A DNA stretch of 64,000 bases from Exiguobacterium sp. (lineage in GTDB: Bacteria > Bacillota > Bacilli > Exiguobacteriales > Exiguobacteriaceae): positions 124,001-188,000 of the forward strand of contig NZ_JAFIFD010000033.1 of assembly GCF_020832205.1 (NCBI RefSeq), read 5' to 3'. The notes beneath the pieces were generated by a model. It did not search any database. It saw nothing but the letters and a program-made list of their open reading frames with translations, and was not told the origin of the DNA. The position numbers and the translations under genes are program-made. Below, piece by piece: positions 46,705 to 54,555 of the stretch. Position 1 is the stretch's first letter. Every line of letters begins with the position of its first letter.

Positions 46705-46730
46705 CAACGTTTGAACGAGAGTGGTATCAT
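46701..46730 (+). promoter_or_regulatory. Promoter of rplU–prp–rpmA
   Basis: TTGACA at 46701–46706, TATCAT at 46725–46730, spacer 18 nt. It overlaps the rng stop codon. Confidence 0.8.
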
Positions 46731-46744
46731 CTATAACGTTAGTT

Positions 46745-46840
46745 CGTTTGGAAGCACCCAAATGGCTACAACCGCACAGAACGGGTTGAAACGGTTTTGC
46801 CCTGCCCTGGATGGCGAGTCTGAGTTAAACAAGGAGGTGC
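46745..46840 (+). promoter_or_regulatory. L21 leader RNA
   Basis: The untranslated leader contains TTTGGAAGCACCCAAATGG and later ACGGGTTGAAACGGTTTTGCCC, matching the known Firmicute ribosomal-protein L21 leader. That leader binds L21 for feedback control of the operon. It lies directly before rplU. Confidence 0.85.
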
Positions 46841-46846
46841 ACGTAT

Positions 46847-47155
46847 ATGTACGCAATCATCAAAACTGGTGGTAAGCAAATCAAAGTTGAAGCAGGTCAA
46901 GAGATCTACATCGAAAAACTCGATGCTGATGTCGAGGGTACTGTAGAATTCGGTGAAGTTCTTTTCGTTGGTGGTGACGATGTTAAAGTCGGAGCTCCAC
47001 TCGTAGAGGGCGCTAAAGTCGTAGCAACTGTCGTTAAACACGGTCGCGCGAAGAAGATCACTGTCTTCAAAATGAAAGCTAAGAAAAACTACCGTCGTAA
47101 GCAAGGTCACCGTCAGCCTTACACGAAAGTTCGCATCGAGAAAATCGAAGCGTAA
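46847..47155 (+). CDS. rplU: 50S ribosomal protein L21
   Basis: 102 residues. [18 protein letters not shown] at the N-terminus and [22 protein letters not shown] near the C-terminus are diagnostic. AAGGAGG ribosome site. Strong highly-expressed codon bias. Confidence 0.99.
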   Translation: MYAIIKTGGKQIKVEAGQEIYIEKLDADVEGTVEFGEVLFVGGDDVKVGAPLVEGAKVVATVVKHGRAKKITVFKMKAKKNYRRKQGHRQPYTKVRIEKIEA

Positions 47156-47158
47156 TTT

Positions 47159-47494
47159 ATGATTCGAGTAACGGTCAGACGAGACGAGACGAAGTCGATT
47201 CGTTCCGTCGAAGTGACAGGTCACGCCAACTTTGCTGAACCCGGTTCTGACTTAGTGTGTGCCGGCGTTTCCGCCATCATCTTTGGGGCGTATAACGCTG
47301 TCGAGGTACTCGCAGGCCAGTCGCTTCTTGTAGAAATGGCAGACAAAACAGAGGGTGGCTACTTTTATGTCGAGACGTATCCTGATGTATCACCGGAGGA
47401 CGCGGCTCGCACCCAACTGTTATTAGAAGGGATGCTCGTGCAACTAGACACGATCGCCCATAGTTACGGTGATTATATCCAAATTGAACAATAG
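47159..47494 (+). CDS. prp: Ribosomal-processing cysteine protease Prp
   Basis: 111 residues. In Firmicutes, Prp removes the N-terminal extension of ribosomal protein L27. Catalytic dyad His22 (VTGHANFAEPG) and Cys34 (DLVCAGVSAI) are at the same positions as in the characterised enzyme. Between rplU and rpmA as usual, 3 nt after rplU with a weak ribosome site, suggesting coupled translation. Confidence 0.95.
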   Translation: MIRVTVRRDETKSIRSVEVTGHANFAEPGSDLVCAGVSAIIFGAYNAVEVLAGQSLLVEMADKTEGGYFYVETYPDVSPEDAARTQLLLEGMLVQLDTIAHSYGDYIQIEQ

Positions 47495-47506
47495 GAGGTG
47501 GACCTC

Positions 47507-47788
47507 ATGTTACAATTGAACCTTCAGTTCTTCGCATCGAAAAAGGGAGTAGGATCGACTAAAAACGGTCGTGACTCGATTTCGAAACGCCTCGGCGCTA
47601 AACGCGCTGACGGACAGACAGTTTCAGCTGGATCGATTCTCTACCGTCAACGCGGTACGAAAATTCACCCAGGTGAAAACGTCGGCCGTGGTGGCGACGA
47701 CACATTGTTTGCTAAAGTTGACGGCGTAGTACGCTTCGAGCGTCTTGGTCGCGACAAGAAACAAGTGAGCGTTTACCCAGTTGCGTAA
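47507..47788 (+). CDS. rpmA: 50S ribosomal protein L27 with cleavable N-terminal extension
   Basis: 93 residues. The N-terminus [19 protein letters not shown] carries the LQFF|A site cut by Prp, after which the mature protein begins. TAGGAGG is spaced for the ATG at 47507 rather than the in-frame GTG at 47498. Highly-expressed codon usage. Confidence 0.97.
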   Translation: MLQLNLQFFASKKGVGSTKNGRDSISKRLGAKRADGQTVSAGSILYRQRGTKIHPGENVGRGGDDTLFAKVDGVVRFERLGRDKKQVSVYPVA

Positions 47789-47803
47789 GTAGAACCACGC
47801 AGA

Positions 47804-47838
47804 AGACTCTAGCCACTTATTTGGTTAGAGTCTTTTTT
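47804..47838 (+). terminator. Terminator after rpmA
   Basis: AGACTCTA/TAGAGTCT stem with a short extra pairing and a T-run. Confidence 0.88.
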
Positions 47839-47854
47839 ACTAGGAGAGGATCAA

Positions 47855-48295
47855 ATGGACTCACAGGCAGCACTGAAATTATTATCGACCGTCCGTCACG
47901 AATGGATGAATCGGCTTCAGATGATCTCCTTGTACGCGGCGCTCGAGCCTGATAGACTCGAGGAGCTGTACGATCGATATCGTCAGCACGCCGACGAGGA
48001 GAGTGCGCTCATTCGCTTAAACATGCCGGCGACTAGTCTCGTTATCATACAGGCGAATTGGGAAGGGCGGTTGACCTATAAGGTATCGACCGACCGCGTG
48101 TCGTTAGACGACGCATGCGTGGCGGACAAACTTGTCCGTCTTCTGTCAGGAACGGATGGACCGATTCATGTGACGTTCACGGACGGACTGACGGTTCGCG
48201 TCTTCGGCAACGTGCCGGAAGGTGTGTTCGCGTCAGACGAAGTGTACGAACAGACTGTAGAATGTTCTACGTTTCGTTTAAAAGGAGGGAATTAA
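47855..48295 (+). CDS. spo0B: Spo0B-like histidine phosphotransferase
   Basis: 146 residues, shorter than B. subtilis Spo0B (about 190). The N-terminal helix TVRHEWMNRLQMISLYAAL holds the phospho-accepting His15 in the Spo0B H-box form RH(D/E)WMN(K/R)LQ. The C-terminal part keeps only a degenerate kinase-like fold with no ATP-binding motifs. In Bacillus, Spo0B passes phosphate from Spo0F to Spo0A. It lies immediately before obg, as in B. subtilis, with the stop touching the obg ATG. Retention in a genome segment lacking spore genes suggests another phosphorelay role (inference). Confidence 0.82.
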   Translation: MDSQAALKLLSTVRHEWMNRLQMISLYAALEPDRLEELYDRYRQHADEESALIRLNMPATSLVIIQANWEGRLTYKVSTDRVSLDDACVADKLVRLLSGTDGPIHVTFTDGLTVRVFGNVPEGVFASDEVYEQTVECSTFRLKGGN

Positions 48296-49585
48296 ATGTT
48301 TGTCGATCAGGTTAATATTTTTGTAAAAGCTGGAGACGGTGGTAAAGGAATGGTCGCGTTCCGCCGCGAGAAGTATGTTCCAGACGGTGGACCAGCAGGT
48401 GGTGACGGTGGTCACGGTGGCGACGTCGTCTTTGAAGTAGAAGAAGGATTACGGACACTCGTTGATTTCCGTTTCTCGAAAAAGTTTATCGCCCATAACG
48501 GTGAAAAAGGAATGTCGAAAGGGATGCATGGACGTAAAGCGAAACCGCTCGTCGTCAAAGTCCCGCCAGGCACGATCGTTTTTGACGCCGCGACAGACAC
48601 TGTCATCGCCGACCTTACCGAGCACGGCCAACGGGCCACGATCGCTAAAGGCGGACGCGGTGGTCGGGGGAACTGTCGTTTTGCGACACCATCGAACCCG
48701 GCACCAGAAATCGCTGAAAACGGGGAGCCAGGTCAAGAGCGCGAATTGCGCCTCGAGTTGAAACTCCTCGCAGACGTCGGTCTCGTCGGATTCCCGTCAG
48801 TCGGGAAATCGACGCTCTTGTCGGTCGTCTCATCGGCACGGCCAAAAATCGGGGCGTACCACTTTACGACGATCACACCGAACCTCGGCGTCGTGAAAAC
48901 AGCGGACGACCGTGACTTCGTCATGGCCGACCTTCCTGGACTCATCGAAGGAGCGAGCCAAGGTGTCGGTCTCGGTCACCAGTTCTTGCGCCACATCGAA
49001 CGGACGAAAGTAATCGTCCATATGATCGATATGAGCGGCATGGAAGGACGCGACCCGTTCGAAGACTACACGACGATCAACCGCGAGCTCGAGTCGTATA
49101 ATCTACGCCTCCTCGAGCGTCCGCAAATCGTCGTCGCCAACAAGATGGATATGCCGGATGCACAAGAGCATCTTGCCGAGTTCCAGAAAAAGATTGGAGA
49201 AGACGTCAAAGTCTTCCCAATTTCGGCACTCGCCAAAGAAGGACTTCGTAACCTTCTTATCGAAGTAGCCAATCTCGTCGATTCGACGCCTGAGTTCCCA
49301 CTCGAGGAACTCGAAGAGAAGACGGCCACGCCACGCGTCGTCTATCGTTACGAGAAAGAAGAAAAAGGATATCAAATCCACATCGATGATTATGACCGCT
49401 TCGTGATCACGGGGCCGCGCATCGAGAAACTCTTCAAGATGACGAACTTCGACCATGACGAGTCGATCAAACGATTCGCCCGTCAGATGCGCCAAATGGG
49501 AATCGACGACGATCTCCGCAAACTCGGTGCCGAGGACGGAAGCGTCGTAGCCATCCTCGACTTCGAGTTCGAGTTTGTCGAATAA
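48296..49585 (+). CDS. obg: Obg/CgtA GTPase
   Basis: 429 residues. Glycine-rich Obg fold ([30 protein letters not shown]), then a G domain with G1 [10 protein letters not shown]3 [10 protein letters not shown]4 NKMDMP, and a C-terminal OCT domain. Essential for 50S maturation and stress signalling. GGAGG lies inside the end of the Spo0B-like gene. Confidence 0.98.
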   Translation: MFVDQVNIFVKAGDGGKGMVAFRREKYVPDGGPAGGDGGHGGDVVFEVEEGLRTLVDFRFSKKFIAHNGEKGMSKGMHGRKAKPLVVKVPPGTIVFDAATDTVIADLTEHGQRATIAKGGRGGRGNCRFATPSNPAPEIAENGEPGQERELRLELKLLADVGLVGFPSVGKSTLLSVVSSARPKIGAYHFTTITPNLGVVKTADDRDFVMADLPGLIEGASQGVGLGHQFLRHIERTKVIVHMIDMSGMEGRDPFEDYTTINRELESYNLRLLERPQIVVANKMDMPDAQEHLAEFQKKIGEDVKVFPISALAKEGLRNLLIEVANLVDSTPEFPLEELEEKTATPRVVYRYEKEEKGYQIHIDDYDRFVITGPRIEKLFKMTNFDHDESIKRFARQMRQMGIDDDLRKLGAEDGSVVAILDFEFEFVE

Positions 49586-49619
49586 TCTTTTGAAATAGGA
49601 AACGGAGTGTGAAGTAAAC

Positions 49620-50888
49620 GTGGACCCTGTGCCCTCGTCTAGTTTAATTCTTTATGCAGTATTGATTTTGTTATCAGCTTTCTTCTCGTCAGCGGAAACC
49701 GCGCTCTCGAGTGTCAACCGGGTCCGGATGATCCGGATGAGTGAAGACGGGGATAAGGGTGCCAAGCGCGTCCTTGACCTCGTCGACCGGTTCGACGATA
49801 CGCTCTCGACGATTCTCGTCGGGAACAACATCGTCAACATCGGGTCGGCGACCGTCGCGACGGCAATCGCCACGTCCATCTTCAGCGGAGGGACGGGGCT
49901 GCTCGTTTCGACGTTCGCGACGACGGTGCTCATCTTGATCTTCGGGGAGATTCTCCCGAAATCGCTCGCCAAAGAGTTCGCCGAGAAGTATTCGCTGCTC
50001 ATTAGCGGAATTCTCGTCTTCTTGGTCAAAGTGTTGAAGCCGATCACCATCGTCTTCACTGGGCTGAAGCGTCTGACGCTTCGTGTCATCGGCATGAAGG
50101 CGAAAGAGCCGTCTGTGACGGAAGAAGAGCTGAAAGTGCTCGTCGATATGGGGGAAGAGGAAGGGGTGCTCGGTGAGACCGAGGCCGAACTCGTCCATAG
50201 CGCCTTCGCGTTCAACGACATTACGGTCGATGACGTGTTGACGCCGCGGATCGACATCCTCGCCGTCGATATCGACGATTCGCTCGAAGAAATCAAAGAC
50301 ACGATTTTCAGCGGCGGGCATTCTCGCTTGCCGGTCTATAAAGACTCGATCGACAACGTCATCGGGGTATTGTCCGAACGGGATTTCCTCCGTTCGATGG
50401 TACGGGATGAAGTGACCGACATCCGGGCACTCATCCGTCCGCTCACGTACGTCTCGCCACAGACGAAGTTGATCGAACTGCTCCCTGTCCTGCAGCAAAA
50501 ACAATCGCACATGGCCGTCGTCCTCGATGAGTTCGGCGGAACGGCCGGACTCATCACGCTCGAGGATATGCTCGAGGAGCTCGTCGGCGACATTTGGGAT
50601 GAGCACGACGAATCGGTCGTCTACTTGAGACGTCTCCGTGACGGCGTATACGAATGTATGGCTGACATGGACGTCGATGAGTTTGCTGAAGAGATGGGCA
50701 TTAAAGAACCTGAAATAGACTCGAATACGATGGGAGGATGGTTCGTCGAATTGCTCGGCGACATCCCAGAGAAAGGGGCGCGTGTCACGTATGAGGACAT
50801 GACGTTCACCGTTCTCCACGTCGAAAAACGCCGCGTCCGTAAGCTGTTGGTCGAGACGAACCAAGCTGAACCGGCTGAAGAAGCATAA
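49620..50888 (+). CDS. CNNM/CBS/CorC_HlyC-domain membrane protein
   Basis: 422 residues, GTG start. Three to four N-terminal membrane helices of the CNNM (DUF21) domain (LILYAVLILLSAFFSSAETALSS, VGNNIVNIGSATVATAIATSIF). A CBS pair follows (DVLTPRIDILAVDIDDSL, GHSRLPVYKDSIDNVIGVLSERDFL), then a C-terminal CorC_HlyC domain (GGWFVELLGDIPEKGARVTYEDMTF). The family is tied to Mg2+ (or Co2+) transport. Occupies the place of pheB–pheA after obg in B. subtilis. Confidence 0.93.
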   Translation: MDPVPSSSLILYAVLILLSAFFSSAETALSSVNRVRMIRMSEDGDKGAKRVLDLVDRFDDTLSTILVGNNIVNIGSATVATAIATSIFSGGTGLLVSTFATTVLILIFGEILPKSLAKEFAEKYSLLISGILVFLVKVLKPITIVFTGLKRLTLRVIGMKAKEPSVTEEELKVLVDMGEEEGVLGETEAELVHSAFAFNDITVDDVLTPRIDILAVDIDDSLEEIKDTIFSGGHSRLPVYKDSIDNVIGVLSERDFLRSMVRDEVTDIRALIRPLTYVSPQTKLIELLPVLQQKQSHMAVVLDEFGGTAGLITLEDMLEELVGDIWDEHDESVVYLRRLRDGVYECMADMDVDEFAEEMGIKEPEIDSNTMGGWFVELLGDIPEKGARVTYEDMTFTVLHVEKRRVRKLLVETNQAEPAEEA

Positions 50889-50891
50889 GAC

Positions 50892-50921
50892 AAAGGGACC
50901 TCCAAATTGGAGGTCCCTTTC
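50892..50921 (+). terminator. Terminator after the CNNM/CBS gene
   Basis: AAAGGGACCTCC/GGAGGTCCCTTT perfect 12-bp stem, loop AAATT. Confidence 0.85.
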
Positions 50922-50950
50922 AGCTTGTTGAGTAACACAATGCTTTTCGC

Positions 50951-51066
50951 TCATCCTCTTGGCGCCTCCGCTTTCCTAGGGGCGAGCAGGGAACCGCATC
51001 GCTAAACGCTGCTGGGTCTCCCTTCGCTCGCTGACCCCTCAGGAGTCTACGGCGCCATCGGATGAC
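50951..51066. repeat. Long imperfect palindromic intergenic element
   Basis: The ends TCATCC…GGCGCC and GGCGCC…GGATGA are inverted. Inner blocks also pair in parts: CTAGGGGCGAGCAGGGA against TCCCTTCGCTCGCTGACCCCT. No reading frame. It resembles the GGCGCC-bordered palindromic repeats scattered between genes in many Bacillales genomes. Together with two near-identical terminator hairpins it fills the 337-nt gap between the CNNM and Nudix genes; the stretch 51067–51190 shows nothing recognisable. Confidence 0.7.
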
Positions 51067-51192
51067 TTCTCGTCTTTTTCTGATGCATTGACGGTCGGAA
51101 GAAGCTGGCCAATCTTTTGATCAGGAAGGAGCGGATGCGTAGCATTTTTTCAATTTTATGTCGGGGAGAGCATCTCGTTCGTCAATAGCATG

Positions 51193-51220
51193 AAAGGGAC
51201 CTCCAGCCGGGGGTCCCTTT
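51193..51220. terminator. Terminator hairpin after the NIPSNAP–Nudix gene
   Basis: AAAGGGACCTCC with GGGGGTCCCTTT, loop AGCC. Nearly the same stem as at 50892–50921. It lies 6 nt past the stop of the minus-strand Nudix gene. Confidence 0.75.
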
Positions 51221-51225
51221 CGTCG

Positions 51226-52002
51226 TTACACGGTATGATGGCGTTCGGCACGCTCGAGCAACTCGTACGGCCGGACTTTGTAAATCGCGTGCGGCAAATA
51301 CGTCGGATCGATCGCATCGAGGAAACGCATTTGGAAATGCTCGCGCTTGATGTAGTCCGACACGTTCGTCGCATCGACGTTGAAGAAGCCGACTTCTTGC
51401 GTCTCGCCTGCTTGAGGGGCGAGGTCGCCCGAGACGTAACGGGCCCGGAACGTGATGCAGAGGACGCGCGAGGACACGTTTTGATAAATACCAGTGATGC
51501 CGTCGATCTCGATGTCGGCGCCGGTCTCTTCTTTCACTTCGCGATGCACGGCGTCGACGATTGACTCGTGTTCTTCGACTTGACCGCCCGGCATCTCATA
51601 CGTGTCGTTCCGGTGCGTGTTTTGGACGAGGAGCACTTCGCCTTGCTCGTTCGTGACGTACGCTGTCACCGAGACGATCGTGCGCGGCGGCGTGTAGTGC
51701 CCGGTCGGCATCATGAACTCCTCGCTCGATTTGATGTACAAGTCTTTCCCGAGCCGGGCCCGTTTCTTCATCGCCTCACGGCGGAGCGAGCTCGACCGGT
51801 AGTCCCGTTCGACTTGCTCGTAATGTTCCCGGTCCCGGTATTCCCAGAGCGCCATGACCTCGGTCTGGTCTTCGGTCACCCAACGGCCGACGAGCCGTGC
51901 GCCATGCGATACCTGGATTGGATACAGGTATGTATGGAAAAACTCTGTGAATTCTTCTAGACGTTCAGGGCGAATCGTATACGTTTTTCGACGATGGAAC
52001 AT
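51226..52002 (-). CDS. NIPSNAP–Nudix two-domain hydrolase
   Basis: 258 residues. The N-terminal 100 residues (FHRRKTYTIRPERLEEFTEFF, GRWVTEDQTEVMALWEYRDREHYEQV) form a NIPSNAP-like ferredoxin fold. The C-terminal part is a Nudix domain with a complete box, GGQVEEHESIVDAVHREVKEETGADI (GX5EX7REUXEEXGU). The substrate is unknown. The frame is open upstream, but AAAGGAGG is spaced for the ATG at 52002. Confidence 0.85.
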   Translation of the reverse strand: MFHRRKTYTIRPERLEEFTEFFHTYLYPIQVSHGARLVGRWVTEDQTEVMALWEYRDREHYEQVERDYRSSSLRREAMKKRARLGKDLYIKSSEEFMMPTGHYTPPRTIVSVTAYVTNEQGEVLLVQNTHRNDTYEMPGGQVEEHESIVDAVHREVKEETGADIEIDGITGIYQNVSSRVLCITFRARYVSGDLAPQAGETQEVGFFNVDATNVSDYIKREHFQMRFLDAIDPTYLPHAIYKVRPYELLERAERHHTV

Positions 52003-52099
52003 GAAAATTCCTCCTTTGACGGTTGGCCGTCTTGATACGACGAGTCGTGATTTCCTCACATTGACGTATTCGCCGTGACGAGATAATTTCCCTCTATTC

Positions 52100-52139
52100 A
52101 AAAAGTCAGCTCGAGCGCAAAGGCTCAAGCTGACTTTTT
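52100..52139 (-). terminator. Terminator overlapping the dedA 3' end
   Basis: AAAAAGTCAGCT…GAGC/GCTC…AGCTGACTTTTT, near-perfect. It covers the last codons of the DedA gene and ends its transcript. Confidence 0.88.
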
Positions 52140-52706
52140 CATAAAGCTCGGATTCGAGCGGATATACCGGATGAGGAAGAACAAGGCGATCCCGAAGCCG
52201 ACGTACGGGCCAAACCCGTGCATGAACTCACCGATTTGGCGCCAGTTGCTCCCGAGCATCATGCCGACTTTCACGAACGCAAACGACCAGACGGCGAAGA
52301 CGATCGTCGTCACGACGAAAAACTTCCGGAACGACAAGCGCATGACGCCGGCACTGATGGCGAACAGTTGACGCCAAATCAAGCTGAGGCAGACGATCCA
52401 AGCCCCGTACGTCTCGAACCAAGCCTCCGCCTGGAGTTGTTTGTCGTGCTTGATGCGGAACGAACGGTACAGCTTGAGGGCGACCGGACGTCCGCCGTAG
52501 CGTCCGATCCAATAGAGGCCGACCTGGCTCGTGACGAACGCTGACCAGGCGAGCAGGAAAATGAGAAGGAACGACGCGTCATGGGACCCGACGAGATAGC
52601 CGCCGTAAGCGAGGACGAGCTCGTTCGGAATCAATTGGACAAAAATACCGAGCGGAATGCTGAACACACCGCACCCGACTAAAAGCTGCTCGAGGAAGTG
52701 CCACAT
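52125..52706 (-). CDS. DedA family membrane protein
   Basis: 193 residues, SNARE-associated/DedA fold: IPLGIFVQLIPNELVLAYGGYLVG, LLAWSAFVTSQVGLYWIGRYGG, WRQLFAISAGVMRLSFRKFFV and three or four further hydrophobic helices. Family members move undecaprenyl phosphate or phospholipids across the membrane. Monocistronic. Confidence 0.9.
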   Translation of the reverse strand: MWHFLEQLLVGCGVFSIPLGIFVQLIPNELVLAYGGYLVGSHDASFLLIFLLAWSAFVTSQVGLYWIGRYGGRPVALKLYRSFRIKHDKQLQAEAWFETYGAWIVCLSLIWRQLFAISAGVMRLSFRKFFVVTTIVFAVWSFAFVKVGMMLGSNWRQIGEFMHGFGPYVGFGIALFFLIRYIRSNPSFMKKSA

Positions 52707-52785
52707 GCTGCGTCACTCCTTTCATAAAAGAATAGGAAATCATACCCATCCATCAGTATAACGGACGGGACAAGAAAGCAAAAGA

Positions 52786-52814
52786 AAAGATGTCACAAAA
52801 ACGTGACATCTTTT
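52786..52814 (-). terminator. Terminator after niaR
   Basis: GATGTCAC/GTGACATC with an AAAAAC loop, flanked by T-runs. It touches the niaR stop codon. Confidence 0.88.
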
Positions 52815-53352
52815 AATCGAGGGCGGACACGAGAATGCCGAGCCGGTCGAGTTCATGGACGGCGGCATCGAGCGCGTCCTCACTGTCGGCTTCGAGCGTA
52901 TGGATATGCAGGCCGTCTGTCAAATGTGACAGCGGGGCCGCCTGATTCGCGACGACCCGTTCGAGGAAGGCACGGACGTCCCGGCGGCTCTTCACCATGA
53001 GTTGGCCGGTGATCGATCCGTAGACGGGATGGTCGATGATGACGTCGCGAATCGTGACGCCTTCATCGACGATGGCGTTCATCTCGGCTTCCATCTCGTC
53101 GGCCGTATGCCGGCAGACGATTTTTCGTGTATAGGCTGACGGAGCCGCCTCTCCTGGGAGATAGACGTAGCCGCGAGCGGTCGCGACGATCTGATGCCCT
53201 TTCGCTTTCAACAGCGACAAGTCTTGGACGACGACTTGCCGGCTGACAGCGACGTGGCGGGCAAGTTCGGCCCCGGTGATCGGTTCCGTGCTCGATTCAA
53301 TCAATTCAAGTAACGTGCGCCGGCGTTCTTCACCGGCTAAGCGTTTGTTCAT
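52813..53352 (-). CDS. niaR: NAD biosynthesis repressor NiaR
   Basis: 179 residues. N-terminal winged helix-turn-helix (ITGAELARHVAVSRQVVVQDLSLL) and a C-terminal 3H domain with its conserved histidines (CRHTADEMEAE, DHPVYGSITGQL, LTDGLHIHTLEA), which binds nicotinic acid and a metal. In Bacillus (YrxA) it represses the divergent nifS and nad operons. AAGGAG supports the ATG at 53352. It overlaps the nifS end by 23 nt. Confidence 0.92.
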   Translation of the reverse strand: MNKRLAGEERRRTLLELIESSTEPITGAELARHVAVSRQVVVQDLSLLKAKGHQIVATARGYVYLPGEAAPSAYTRKIVCRHTADEMEAEMNAIVDEGVTIRDVIIDHPVYGSITGQLMVKSRRDVRAFLERVVANQAAPLSHLTDGLHIHTLEADSEDALDAAVHELDRLGILVSALD

Positions 53353-54460
53353 AACTTTCAACTCTCCTTGCTAAAGTGACGATGGCATCCGCGAGCGCTG
53401 ACACACTTTCCGTGGTCGTGCCCTCGCCGAATGAGATTCGGACGAGACCGTGACAGGCGCTCGTCTCAAACCCGAGCGATTCGAGCATCCGGTTCGGACC
53501 GTTCTGTCCGGCCCGGCAAGCCGATCCGGCGGACACTTGGAACCCGAGCGCATCGAGTTCGGTCATCCACCACTGACCGTCGCGGCGGTTCGACACGAAC
53601 GAGTAGATGGCCGGGCTTTGGTCGTCGAATTCGAGCCATTGTACGTGAGACGATGTCTTCTCTTTCAAGATAGCACGAAACGACAAGAAATTTCTTTCAT
53701 GACGTGTCCGTTGTTCGTGCCGTTCTGTGAACGCCTTGACGAAAGCAGAAATGCCGGGCACGTCGATCGTGCCGGGACGAATCCCGTATTGATGATGCCC
53801 CGGATAGTAAGGCGGCGGCAATAGGCGTTCCATGTAGAGCCCGCCGACCCCTTTCGGTCCGCCGACTTTATGGGCGCTGAACGAGTAGGCGTCGATTCCA
53901 TCGACGGAGACCGGGATCTTCCCGAGCGCTTGGACCCCGTCGACGTGAAAGAGCACTTTCTTGTATTTCAATTGGCAAAGGATGTGATGGAGTGGCAACA
54001 CCCAGCCCGTGTCCGAGTTGACATGTTGCATCGTGACGAGCCCGATATCGCGGTCGAGCAAGTGCGTGAACGCCTCATGGTCGAAACGGCCGTCTTTTAA
54101 TTTCAAGCGATGGACGGTGACGCCTTCAGCCTCCCATTCGTCAAGGAGCAAGGAGACGGAGTCGTGCTCTTGCCATGACGTGATCACTTCTTTTCCTTTC
54201 ATTCGTTTCCGGAGACTCGTCAGCGCGATGTAGTTGCTCTCAGACCCGCTCCCGGTGAACAAAAGCTTACCGCGGAGCATGTCGAGGCCGAGCGCCTGCT
54301 TCACGAGCCGACGCGCCTCCGTCAAATAGTCTTCTGCCATGAAACCTGCGCTGTGGAGGGAGGACGGGTTGCCATAAACGTTCCGCGCCATCGCCGTGTA
54401 ATGGTCGAGCGCGGATTTCGTCATCGGATGAGTGGCCGCATAGTCGAAGTAACGGATCAT
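53330..54460 (-). CDS. nifS: Cysteine desulfurase dedicated to NAD synthesis
   Basis: 376 residues, PLP class V. PLP lysine in FSAHKVGGPKGVGGLY, catalytic cysteine in SAGSACRAGQNGP, N-terminal YFDYAATHPM. Adjacent to nadB–nadC–nadA, so it probably builds the NadA iron-sulfur cluster, as in B. subtilis. ATG at 54460 after AAGAGGG. Same message as niaR, first gene. Confidence 0.93.
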   Translation of the reverse strand: MIRYFDYAATHPMTKSALDHYTAMARNVYGNPSSLHSAGFMAEDYLTEARRLVKQALGLDMLRGKLLFTGSGSESNYIALTSLRKRMKGKEVITSWQEHDSVSLLLDEWEAEGVTVHRLKLKDGRFDHEAFTHLLDRDIGLVTMQHVNSDTGWVLPLHHILCQLKYKKVLFHVDGVQALGKIPVSVDGIDAYSFSAHKVGGPKGVGGLYMERLLPPPYYPGHHQYGIRPGTIDVPGISAFVKAFTERHEQRTRHERNFLSFRAILKEKTSSHVQWLEFDDQSPAIYSFVSNRRDGQWWMTELDALGFQVSAGSACRAGQNGPNRMLESLGFETSACHGLVRISFGEGTTTESVSALADAIVTLARRVESYEQTLSR

Positions 54461-54496
54461 CAAGTATCCCTCTTTTCTCATGTTGTTTTCTTCATA

Positions 54497-54525
54497 AAAT
54501 TATGCGAAACTAGTTTACAAGTCAA
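54497..54525 (-). promoter_or_regulatory. Promoter of nifS–niaR
   Basis: On the minus strand TTGACT (54525–54520), 17-nt spacer, TAATTT (54502–54497). The 95-nt divergent gap must also hold the nadB promoter and probably the NiaR operator, which I could not define. Confidence 0.6.
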
Positions 54526-54555
54526 CATTACATATGAAAAACAGGTGATATACAG

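Noticed and set aside
49689-50954. 421-codon open frame antisense to the CNNM/CBS gene
   Set aside because: Long only because of high GC in wobble positions; the sense gene has clear domains.
54461-54555. NiaR operator in the nifS–nadB gap
   Set aside because: Expected from context, but no clear symmetrical site could be picked by eye, so none is annotated.
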